Assembly: GCA_034231615.1 (NCBI GenBank)
Contig: CM067314.1
Coordinates: 4,404,501 to 4,468,500 of the forward strand
Source of the DNA: Meghimatium bilineatum
Taxonomy: Eukaryota > Mollusca > Gastropoda > Stylommatophora > Philomycidae
Direction of reading: 5' to 3'
Length of the DNA stretch: 64,000 nt
The notes under the pieces were generated by a model, which worked only from the letters and a program-made list of their open reading frames with translations, searched no databases and was not told where the DNA came from. Both the position numbers and the translations under genes were made by a program. This document shows, in pieces, positions 55,430 through 64,000 of the stretch; within the stretch, counting starts at the first letter, position 1, and each line of letters begins with the position of its first letter.

Positions 55430-55800
55430 TTTTTCAGCGCCAGAGGTAGAAGAGTTTTGTGTCGCCTCTTTGATTTCGGTGGTCCATCCTTTTCGTGGTC
55501 GATCTCAAGGCCTGCCTTCACTGTATCTGTGTAGCATAGCTTTCTGTGGTATGCTGACTGATGATAGTCTGGCAATGAAGGCAAACCATTTGATCTGTTG
55601 TCTCTTAATATGTTTCAAGATTGAGGCGGTGCCGGTTCCTTGTCTAGTGTCCTTATTCCTCACTCTGTCTCTTAACGATATTCCTAGGATTTGCAAACAT
55701 GCTATTTCAGCTGTCACAAGTTTATGTTTGTCTTGTGCTGTCATTGTCCATGTTTGGCGTTAGTAGCACAGCGTTGGTATAATAATTGTTTTGAAAAGTG
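55430..55800 (-). pseudogene. LINE C-terminal region (family C), second copy
   Basis: The minus strand reads TAQDKHKLVTAEIACLQILG, ISLRDRVRNKDTR, ILKHIKRQQIKWFAFIARLS, SIPQKAMLHRYSEGRP, then after a frameshift KGWTTEIKEAT. The KRQQIKWF and TEIKEA blocks are the same as at 49262(-). This copy reaches further upstream and shows the TAEIACLQ-G block before the FGH region. Confidence 0.85.
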
Positions 55801-55977
55801 TTATTTTGGTGTTTAATATATATATTTTTGTTTCTGAAGATTGGTGTCATTTCTCCAGGGTTTAATATGCTTTACTGCATCTATTGTGTATTTCTTTATT
55901 GCTCTTGCCGTCTGTTGTCATATTTCTTCCGAATTATATAAATTATTTCACCTGGTTAAGCTTTATGTTTTTAATAT

Positions 55978-56050
55978 GTATATATATATATATATATATA
56001 TGACAATATATCTATCTATCTATTTATCTATTTATCTATTTATCTCTATA
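55978..56050. repeat. (TA)n and (TATC)n microsatellites
   Basis: (TA)12 at 55978-56001, then (TATC/TATT)n to 56045. Confidence 0.9.
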
Positions 56051-56094
56051 TGTTCATTATATATCTCCAAATCTATTATTTTTATCTAAGTAGA

Positions 56095-56351
56095 TATATA
56101 GAACAGTAACATATAACATGAAGGTAATATAGAACAGTAACATATAACATGAAGGTAATATAGAACAGTAACATATAACATGAAGGTAAAATAGAACAGT
56201 AACATATAACATGAAGGTAAAATAGAACAGTAACATATAACATGAAGGTAATATAGAACAGTAACATATAACATGAAGGTAATATAGAACAGTAACATAT
56301 AACATGAAGGTAATATAGAACAGTAACATATAACATGAAGGTAATATAGAA
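56095..56351. repeat. 31-bp minisatellite, 8 copies
   Basis: The unit contains ATAGAACAGTAACATATAAC and ATGAAGGTAAT. Two adjacent copies carry AAAAT in place of AATAT. Since 31 is not a multiple of 3, each minus-strand frame cycles through all three readings. The 90-160 aa frames are artefacts. Confidence 0.95.
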
Positions 56352-56506
56352 TATACAAATAGAATACTTATAGAAAGGAAAGTATGTTAAAGATGATAAA
56401 ATAGGATGATTTAAAAAAAACATTGTCAAATATTTCATGTGTCCTGTTCCGGAGCTGCAATGAGGGTTCTGAAATTGTGTGATAAAATAGGAACATATCG
56501 AATGGA

Positions 56507-56507
<1 letters not shown>

Positions 56508-56541
<34 letters not shown>
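56508..56541. repeat. (AT)17 microsatellite
   Basis: Pure AT dinucleotide run in otherwise unassigned DNA (56352-56700). Confidence 0.95.
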
Positions 56542-56546
<5 letters not shown>

Positions 56547-56699
56547 TATATAAGATTGAAGCATCTATTCGTTTCGTTCAGCCGCACATTTATAATGGGT
56601 GGAGTAGCAGTAGACACCATCACATGTTTTAGTTTTTTCCGTTACCTGTGTTCGTAAAATTGCATCTTCATCCTTTAATAATTTATATATTAATTTGTA

Positions 56700-56790
56700 C
56701 AGGGTTGTGGTTTCGGTTGTGGTTGTGGTTGTGGTTGCGGTTTAGGTTAGAATAGCTGTGCTTTATATAACTAACCCTAACCCCAACCCC
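56700..56790. repeat. GGTTGT array and telomere-like word
   Basis: GGTTGTGGTTTCGGTTGTGG and further GGTTGT copies at 56704-56747 are followed, 25 bp later, by CTAACCCTAACCCCAACCCC at 56771-56790. The second resembles a very short interstitial (TAACCC) stretch. Confidence 0.65.
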
Positions 56791-57276
56791 GAATAAATAA
56801 TTGTTATTAATTAAGGAAATAATTAAACATATTTTTATCTATTATTACAATATGGTGCTACTTCCAGGTCTGCACTACCTTGTCCACATTCTGATATTTC
56901 ATGGAAACTATGAGAATCCGATTAAATCATTTCTATAAAACTGTGTATTATCTTACAAATAGTTCATTTCTTCATATTTACTAGAGGATTCAGCAATTTG
57001 CGCTACTTCTCATGTCAGCTCTGTTGTTGTTATTCTTGTCTTCAGGTAGCCTGTTTACATTTCGGATCTGTTCTGTGTGATCCGTATGCCTTCTATGAGG
57101 ACATTGTTTAATAAGAGATTTTGTGATTTCTTGAAAATCATCAATTCTGCTTCGTTTTCCTTTTATTTAATATAATTTTGTGTTATTTTCTGGAATATGT
57201 TTCTCTGTTTTCTTGTTTATAATTCTCTCTCTGTCTGTCTCTTAATGTTTGTTTGTATTCTTCTTTTATCCGTTTG
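56791..57276. other. Unassigned AT-rich DNA
   Basis: I recognise nothing here. Confidence 0.4.
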
Positions 57277-57286
57277 TATATATATA

Positions 57287-57377
<91 letters not shown>
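57277..57377. repeat. (TA)50 microsatellite
   Basis: About 100 bp of TA dinucleotide with one TTTA interruption near 57290. Like 41049-41150 it is long enough to form a cruciform. Confidence 0.97.
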
Positions 57378-57379
<2 letters not shown>

Positions 57380-57508
57380 ATCTCCCTTTCTATTTCCCTT
57401 TCTTCTTTCCTGTCCCTTTCTCTCTTCATTTCCATCTCACTTCCCTCTAAATCTCTCTCCTTTTCCTTTGTCTCTCTAAATCTCCCCTGTCTCTCTTTTC
57501 CACTAAAT

Positions 57509-57658
57509 ACCTACATCTCCATCTCCTTCCCTCTAAATCCCTATAGCCTCCATCTCCTTCCCTCTAAATCCCTACATCTCCATCTCCTTCCCTCTAAATC
57601 CCTACATCTCCATCTCCTACCCTCTAAATCCCTATAGCCTCCATCTCATTTCCTTTAA
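57509..57658. repeat. 30-31 bp pyrimidine-rich minisatellite, 5 copies
   Basis: The unit is CTACATCTCCATCTCCTTCC, then CTCTAAATCC, alternating with a CTATAGCCTCC variant. Confidence 0.9.
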
Positions 57659-57689
57659 ATTTTCTTCGCTCTACAAAACGAAGAAGTTC

Positions 57690-58145
57690 TGACAACACTG
57701 TAAGTCGAAAATATCAGATGAAAATCAAACAAAATCTTGTATATATAGTTCAGAAACATGGACAATTGCAGACAACTAGAGGACATAATTGATGCATTTA
57801 AAATGTGGATTTATAGAAGAATAACGAGAATGTCATAGAAAGAGAAGACAACAAGCAAAGAAATTCTGACAACATTGTGTATGAAAAAACAACTATTTAA
57901 AAAAATGGCAATCAAATAAATCAAATATTTTAAAACATATTACTAGAAACGAAACCATGTTGAAGATCTTACTTCATGGTACAGTCTAGGGAGTTGAACA
58001 AGGGGTAGGTATAGATGATACAAGTGAGGGAAAAAATATAATGAGATAGACAGGTTGCAGTCTAGCAGAGTGCAACCCTAAGGAAAGAGATAAAAGATGT
58101 TGGAGGTCTGTTGCAACCACCGTTGTTGCGAAGACGGCCTCAAAT
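57690..58145 (+). pseudogene. LINE C-terminal region (family B)
   Basis: Broken frames contain SETWTI (GTTCAGAAACATGGACAATT), EDIIDAFKMWIYRRITRMS, TSKEILTTL and IKYFK. A degraded RGR-block follows, ending at CGTTGTTGCGAAGACGGCCT, the family B 3' terminus. Many stops and frameshifts are present. A second short fragment of the same type starts at 58150 (ACAGACATGACACCTTGTTG). Confidence 0.75.
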
Positions 58146-58315
58146 GATTATTTGAATATATTATACAGACATGACACCTTGTTGAAAACCTTACTTAAGG
58201 GTAGAGTCGAGGTATAATGAGATATTGGTAAGCAGAGGTGCAGCTGGAGGAAAACATTATGAGGATGAGAGCATATAATATGTCGAAATGCACCACCACC
58301 ACAGGAGGCAGAGAT

Positions 58316-58390
58316 CCATTGGCTGTCCAATGACGGTCCATTGGCTGTCCAATGACGGTCCATTGGCTGTCCATTAGCGGTTCATTGAAA
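58316..58390. repeat. 22-bp minisatellite, 3-4 copies
   Basis: The unit is CCATTGGCTGTCCAATGACG plus GT. The unit is itself partly palindromic, since CCATTGG and CCAATG nearly pair. Confidence 0.9.
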
Positions 58391-58449
58391 ATTTTGGCAC
58401 TTGATAATGATTCGAATCGTAGCTTAATATCAATATGTGATTATCTAGT

Positions 58450-58775
58450 TTATATATCAATCAATCAATCAATTAATCAATCAATAAACCCGTAACCCAT
58501 CAGGGTCGTAGGGGGTACCACATTGGATGATACAGTACACAGAGTCCTCCGGCGAATTGTATCCTCAGCGATGCGGATGAGTATGGAAATATCTTGTCCA
58601 GTCCATTCCTTGATGTTGTTTGCACATGCCTTTATTTTGCTTCCTCTACTTCTTCCCCTTTCGACAGTTCCCTGTAATATTGTTTTTGACAAGTAATCAT
58701 GTCTGCATACATGTCCGAACCATGCTAGTTTTCGTCGTTTCACTACTGAAAGCAATGGTTCTTGTACACCTTCAT
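58450..58775 (-). pseudogene. LINE C-terminal fragment, same family as 27972
   Basis: The minus strand reads VVKRRKLAWFGHVCRHDYLS, KTILQGTVERGRSRGSKIKA, NNIKEWTGQDIS, RIAEDTIRRRTLC and SSNVVPPTTL. A 3' tail of TTGATTGATTAATTGATTGA lies at 58456-58487. The TTGA repeats mark the true 3' end of this LINE family. It is one open frame of about 100 codons but lacks RT and endonuclease. Confidence 0.88.
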
Positions 58776-60287
58776 ACATCTCTATTTTATTTCCTACATT
58801 ATGTTTATGTATATATTGACAATCAAAATCGATAATAACTATTGATTTCTATTTTCCACCTTCAGGTACCCACCAACTAGCCACTTTCCACGTGTACAGA
58901 ATCGCTAACACAAACAAGACAAGTCTTACAGCTATGAGTATGCACAAGTGTTACCGTCTAAAACTGAAACGGTATAATTGGGTACCAAAAGCTGTATTAC
59001 ATCTAAACAATTTTGCTGTGCTTCCAAAACATGTTGTGTGCTTTTAAACGGATTTAAACTTGAAGAAAACTTCATAAGTTTTAATATCGTATAGAAAAAT
59101 TACCAAATATAATAAAAGTAATAAATATTACTTATGAGAATAGAACCGCATTTTAAACCAGGAACCTCCTGTTACAAAAAACGTGTATACTCTTAGAGTT
59201 TACTATTAAAATGCTTCCAAGGTTTCTAGTTGCATTACTGTCTGGAAATTTCAAGAGAAAACTCACTATGTTCAATCTGATTGTATAGTAAATCATTAAA
59301 TAAAACAATACAGAACAGACAGTCAAATAAAATATCTGTTCTTTCTCTTTAATAAACACACACATAAATATAAAAACCAATGTTACATGAATGAGTCATA
59401 TAGTACAACAAGAAAGGTTTTTTCTGAAGATTTAATTGTATTGACAATATTACATTGCAAGACCCCAAAAAGTAATGACGTCATAATGTGCATTAATCGT
59501 AAATGTTTACAGCGTAGAAATAAGTGAATAAAACGTTCCAAGAATAAAATTGAAATTAAAATACTATAATATCGTATTCTATAATAGAAGGATATACATG
59601 CAATATCAACATAGAGATCGTTCGTCTTTGAACACACGTATGCAAAATATTACATTTTGTGAGGATATTTCGTAGTAACAAGAACAGTCAATCTTAAACA
59701 CATCAACATGAAGAAGATCAACACAATTCATTGAAGAAATGACATCTTTTACACGAATTAAAAGAATAGAAAATAGACTGAGCTCAGTGTGTGTGCTAGA
59801 TAATGGAGCGATATTTAGTGGATGAATTGGCACAACACACCTTGTATTAATCACCATCTACCAACTACAATATGGAGATGGTTCCATCAAAAACAAATTC
59901 GTTTAAAACAATCGGTTCCATGAAATAAGGAAGTTTTTTTTAGCTAATGTGATGGAAACGTGGCGTTACAAAAGCACATTAGAAAGAACTCAGTGAGTTT
60001 TTATTTGTTAAATTAGAGGTTTGGATGGATGCGATTCATAAAAAATGTGGAAACCTCGCCGTAAAAAAGGTCAGTTTTTCAAGTTTTTGATCTCACGGAG
60101 GCTAGCAAGAAGTCTAGGGAAAAAATAATTATTCAGGTAAGTAGATTAAATATTTCATTTGAAACATCTACATCTACTTCTGTCTCTGTGACTATTTCAT
60201 ATACATCTATTTCTCATGTTTCACGACAGAGCGAACGTCGAAAGATTTGAAGTAAAGATTGGCAGAAACGGAAAGAGAAGGATACTA
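58776..60287. other. Unassigned AT-rich DNA
   Basis: About 1.5 kb with no tandem repeat, element or recognisable domain. Four minus-strand frames of 75-84 aa lie between 59153 and 59857 and show no motif. Confidence 0.5.
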
Positions 60288-60636
60288 GATATTCAAAGTG
60301 GCTAATAAATCAAAGTGGCTAATAAATTAAAGTGGCTAATAAATCAAAGTGACAAATAAATCAGTGACAAATAAATCAAAGTGGCTAATAAATCAAAGTG
60401 GCTAATACTCACGGTGGCTAATAAATCAAAGTGGCTAATAAATCAAAGTGGCTAATAAATCAAAGTGGCTAATAAATCAAAGTGGCTAATAAATCAAAGT
60501 TGCTAATAAATCAAAGTGGCTAATAAATCACTGACAAATAAATCAAAGTGGCTAATAAATCAAAGTGGCTAATAAATCAAAGTGGCTAATAAATCAAAGT
60601 GGCTAATAACTCACGGTGGCTAATAAACCAAAACCG
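60288..60636. repeat. 17-bp minisatellite, about 20 copies
   Basis: The unit is AAAGTGGCTAATAAATC. Shortened copies (CAGTGACAAATAAATC) and CACGGTGGCTAAT variants interrupt it twice. Confidence 0.95.
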
Positions 60637-60670
60637 AACTGGAACAAGTAACCGTTACACTTGAATATAT

Positions 60671-60825
60671 TACTGCCCGAACTGCCCTAGAACATTTGCA
60701 GCCCGAATAGCACTTATTAGCCATCTACGAACTCACAATCAATGATATCATTCGAAATTAATTTTCAAAAATGGATGTTAGAAATGGTCATCATTATCAT
60801 CATGTGATGGACGAACAACATGTGA
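60671..60825 (+). pseudogene. LINE 3' end with C2H2-like C-terminus
   Basis: The frame at 60671-60745 reads YCPNCPRTFAARIALISHLR, THNQ and stop. The C-x2-C, F, L-x2-H, R-x-H arrangement is the zinc-finger-like C-terminus found in some LINE ORF2 proteins. The downstream GGTCATCATTATCATCATG is a typical simple 3' tail. Only 25 codons remain. Confidence 0.7.
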
Positions 60826-60953
60826 GCATATATTCATTTATTGAGGCGAATCTCCGTATACATATAAAATGGTATATTCTGGAATGTCATTATTTTGTTT
60901 TCAGAAAGATCTACTATGACTTATGTATTTATTGACACTATTTATGGTTTAAG

Positions 60954-61225
60954 GGAGCCGAGTATCGTAGTGGTTAGCGCACTTGCTTCGCATATTAGTG
61001 GTGATGGGTTCATTCCCCAGTTGAGGCGGAAATGTTTTTCAGATCGCAACGGCTCCCGGGTCGACTAAGCCTTAAACTGGCACCGCATTAATCCGAGAAG
61101 TAAAGACTGCGAGGGAGAGGAGATAGCTACCGCCCTCATATAGCAGAGCTACTGAAATGTGAGATAGCTAACATCTTACACTTCTACGACATTAATAAAT
61201 ATATGGGTTAACCTTACTTTACTTA
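60954..61225 (+). mobile_element. tRNA-derived SINE, copy 3
   Basis: GGGAGCCGAGTATCGTAGTG with GTTAGCGCAC (A box), GATGGGTTCATTCCCCAG (B box), AAATGTTTTTCAGATCGCAA, AGTAAAGACTGCGAGGGAGA and a CTTACTTTACTT tail follow the same order as 4872-5141. I could not define a clean target duplication. Confidence 0.9.
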
Positions 61226-61599
61226 CTATAATTTATCCTAATTTCAATCACAACAACAAATATATGTTTCCATGTATCGACGTGTCCGTATGATAAAACA
61301 TGAATTCGGCCATAATTAGATCACCACAGACAGAACGTAACTAGATTTTCTGTTTCATAATTCACGGTAACACGTTATCTCATACGTTTCCAGCAACAAT
61401 AAATAGACCAGACTTAGGAATGCCAAGAAAATCCCGCACCCGAATCATTATAGAAAATGGTGACTACATAGATTAAAGATTCTAACGTTCAACTACGTGT
61501 CCTGTTAAGATTTGATAATGCAATTTGTCGTTATCATAAAATCCAGTTTGGGTCCTGTCAGTATTGTTTTGTTGGAGATGAAATTCTCCAAAATTTGTA
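61226..61599. other. Unassigned AT-rich DNA
   Basis: I recognise no element or repeat unit. Confidence 0.4.
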
Positions 61600-62383
61600 A
61601 ACGTCACAAAATGATGATGTATGCAAAAAAGCAACGTTATGACGCAATGTTTTTTGAAGCAAAAACAATATAATGATGTAATGTTGTTTGAAGGAAAACT
61701 ACAACAAAATGACGTAATATTCTTTTAAGGAAATAACGTAATGTTGTTTTGAAGGAAAAACAACATAATGAGGAAGGTAATTGGAAGGAAAAACAGCATA
61801 ATGACGGAAGGTAATTGGAAGGGAAAACAACATAATGACGGAAGGTACTTGGAAGGGAAAACAACATAATGACGGACTACAAAGTGAAGGATGAAGTAAT
61901 TTTTTATAGGTAATGATGTAATGTGAAGAGATGAATTGCTGCGTAATGATGTAATGTGAAGAACGAATTATAATGTAGTGATGTAATGTTAATGAACGAA
62001 TTACAATGTAATGATGTAATGTGAAAGGAAGAATTACTATATAATAGCCTAATCGGAAGTAGGTATTACTAGGAAACAACGTAATGTGAAGGGATGTAGT
62101 AATTGATAATTCCGCACTGTGAAGGAAACACTTAATAGTTAATGATGTAATGTAACAGGAAGAATAAATAAATAATGCCGTAATGAAGAGGGAATGATTA
62201 TTAGATTATGACGTAATGTGACGAAAAGGATTCATTGTTAACGACGTAATGTAAATTTTTAAAAACGAATAGATAATGCGACAATGTGAAAGAGACAATT
62301 AATGGGTAACGAAGTAATGTAAAGATGAAACTTACTATTAATAATGTAATGTGAAGGACAAGAAACTACTATGCATTAACGAA
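61600..62383. repeat. Degenerate minisatellites based on ATGACGTAATGT words
   Basis: A 34-bp unit with ATAATGACGGAAGGTAATTG occurs three times at 61765-61870. The flanks hold looser repeats of AATGATGTAATGTGAAGGA at 30-45 bp spacing to about 62350. This is an old, decayed array. Confidence 0.75.
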
Positions 62384-62612
62384 ATGTGACAGTCAGAATG
62401 ACTAAGTAACGACTCAATGTAAAGTCCAGAATGAGTAAGTAACGACTCAATGTAAAGGCCAGAGTGACTAAGTAACGACTCAATGTAAAGGCCAGAATGA
62501 GTAAGTAACGACTCAATGTAAAGGCCAGAATGACTAAGTAACGACGCAATGTAAAGGCCAGAATGACTAAGTAACGACTCAATGTAAAGTCCAGAATGAG
62601 TAATCAAAGAGT
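62384..62612. repeat. 33-bp minisatellite, about 7 copies
   Basis: The unit contains GAATGACTAAGTAACGACTC and AATGTAAAGGCCA. GACTAAG and GAGTAAG variants alternate. The minus frames over it (LTHSGLYIESL) are by-products. Confidence 0.95.
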
Positions 62613-62746
62613 ATGAAGTAAGAATAGAAACATTATATAAACGTAGACATTTTGTGGCATACTTTATAGAGAGAATAACTCTCTCGCATTTTTTCTTTTT
62701 GAATAAGTTATTGTTATTCTTATATTGGACTAACAATTGTGTGAAA

Positions 62747-62936
62747 TAACTATTGGATATACATGACAAATTCATGAATTGCTCCAACTGAAATAACAAT
62801 TTTGTGAAATAACTATTGGATATACATGACAAATTCATGAATTGCTCCAACTGAAATAACAATTTTGTGAAATAACTATTGGATATACATGACAAATTCA
62901 TGAATTGCTTCAATTGAAATAAAAATTTTGTGATAA
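62747..62936. repeat. 63-bp tandem repeat, 3 copies
   Basis: The unit contains TATTGGATATACATGACAAA, TTCATGAATTGCTCCAACTG and AAATAACAATTTTGTG. Copies are almost identical. Confidence 0.95.
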
Positions 62937-62953
62937 ATAATCTTTAAATAGAG

Positions 62954-63469
62954 TTAACCATTAGCTGCTAAATTGTTCTCAGTAACCGATCCCAGCTTTG
63001 CTACACGTTTTTCAGTAACAGATTCCAGCTACGCTAATTTCTGCGCAGTCATGCCCCCACTGTGCTGGTTCATTTTCTTATTAGACGAAAGTAAGAGCTT
63101 CTGTAGGTAATGGCTTCTTATTGACACCGAGGTTGTTCTACTTCGTCTTCTCGAACACCAGGAATTGCGAGCGATTAGCTCTTACTCCATATGTGCAGTG
63201 AGGCGGTTTCTCTGATCTTTCTTTCATACCCAGGAGGCTTCAACTTTCGGCTTAGTGCAATGACTATTCAATGAGCCTTCTACTCAGAGGGGCATGACAC
63301 CAAAATAATTTATACATACCGAATTAATGGGATGTTTGACACATACTGGCGTTTGGAGACTACATAATGAACTAATATTTAATAATATGGTCATATATAC
63401 CCAAATATAAACAAGTTAACGTTTCTTTAGCAGTCAGAGGGAACTCGAGCGTCGCAGCTAAAGGGTTAA
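62954..63469. mobile_element. Possible TTAA-flanked inverted-repeat element
   Basis: The left end reads TTAACCATTAGCTGC and the right end GCAGCTAAAGGGTTAA, an imperfect inverted repeat with one indel and one mismatch, and TTAA at both ends. The CCCTTT-type terminus resembles piggyBac-like elements. The family A copy at 63085 lies inside. The match is short, so chance is possible. Confidence 0.35.
63085..63300 (-). mobile_element. Dispersed family A, copy 4 (partial)
   Basis: The minus strand contains CTCTGAGTAGAAGGCTCATT, AAGCCGAAAGTTGAAGCCTC, then GTAAGAGCTAATCGCTCGCA and ATTCC. These match the right half of family A copy 1. Confidence 0.75.
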
Positions 63470-63685
63470 TAACTTGGCAAAGGCTGGTTCAACAACTTTG
63501 TGAGAAAAATTTTCAAATTGACTGATATTCAAATATTGTATTGCGTATCACTACGAAAGGCTAATCCGTGCATTTCATTGGCTGGTAGCACGTGAGTAAC
63601 ATATCAAGGCGCGCGGAAAGCCTAGATTATTGACAAGGATTTAGTACTACAACATAAGTGTCAACCCGTAGGTACTGGGGGGATA

Positions 63686-63802
63686 TGTCCATTAGGACAT
63701 GAGTCCCATTAGGACATGAGAACATGATTTTAGTACTAGGACATGAGAACATGATTTTAGTACTAGGACATGAGAACGTGATTTTTAGTACTAGGACATA
63801 CA
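63686..63802. repeat. 27-bp minisatellite, about 4 copies
   Basis: The unit is about GGACATGAGAACATGATTTT plus AGTACTA. The first copies have TCCCATTA in place of the T-rich half. Confidence 0.92.
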
Positions 63803-63829
63803 GATTATTCTAAAGAAACAAACGAGTTG

Positions 63830-64000
63830 CTCTTCATGTAGTTATTGTAAATAAATATAAAAGCAAACATAAAAATGGAATAAACAACAGTTTTACGTTG
63901 AACAATACACATTATCAACGTTTCGACCAATAGGTATTTATCGTCAACGGATAAAAAGAGAAATGAACCACAAAATTAAATAGGAACTACGTGTAATACT
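63830..64000 (-). mobile_element. Penelope-like 3' end fragment, cut by the window edge
   Basis: On the minus strand GTTGACGATAAATACCTATT, then GGTCGAAACGTTGATAATGT and a TTGTTTATT stretch parallel the motif at 50846-50890. The TTGACGA, short ACC-TATT-GGT hairpin and CGAAAC order again resembles a degenerate hammerhead core. The start of the fragment may lie outside the window. Confidence 0.4.

Overview
This window is intergenic, repeat-dominated DNA from an animal genome. I see no host protein-coding gene, rRNA or standard tRNA gene. It is AT-rich. The mixture of non-LTR retrotransposon tails, tRNA-derived SINEs, a Tc1-type transposase relic and Penelope-like 3' ends suggests an invertebrate. 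A lophotrochozoan, perhaps a gastropod mollusc, is my best guess, because the LINE C-terminal peptides resemble types I associate with gastropod assemblies. That is inference, not something the window proves.

Two kinds of sequence dominate. The first is tandem arrays: about 45 separate minisatellites and microsatellites, most with an unrelated unit of 14 to 63 bp. By eye they total roughly a quarter of the window. Large ones lie at 6961-8976 (three related subfamilies), 10970-11612, 15108-15787, 19110-19675, 22285-22860, 33352-33770, 35684-36731 and 53233-53735. Most long open frames fall in these arrays and are by-products of repeat units that lack stops.

The second is dead mobile elements. 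LINE fragments, nearly all 3' ends with frameshifts or stops, lie at 3963, 11786, 13370, 16780, 19975(-), 24955(-), 25318, 26127(-), 27972, 29545(-), 31440(-), 33080(-), 38915, 44229, 44404 (RNase H), 47935(-), 49262(-), 54109(-), 55430(-), 57690, 58450(-) and 60671. One SINE family with clear A and B boxes has copies at 4872, 16350(-) and 60954. Three further dispersed families, called A, D and E here, recur 4 to 9 times each. A Tc1-type DD34E transposase pseudogene (51235-52640) carries a 519-bp insertion bounded by 15-bp direct repeats. A 315-bp hairpin element bounded by TTAA lies at 23560-23874.

The most interesting pattern is that several minisatellites grew out of transposon sequence. 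The 45-bp array at 33352-33770 is an in-frame amplification of a 15-residue segment of the LINE reverse transcriptase in which it sits. The array at 30685-31110 repeats a LINE segment carrying a GSETWT motif. The 43-bp array at 19110-19675 and the cluster at 37385-37645 repeat a tRNA-like B box. This looks like a genome that turns transposon fragments into tandem repeats, not a set of genes working together.
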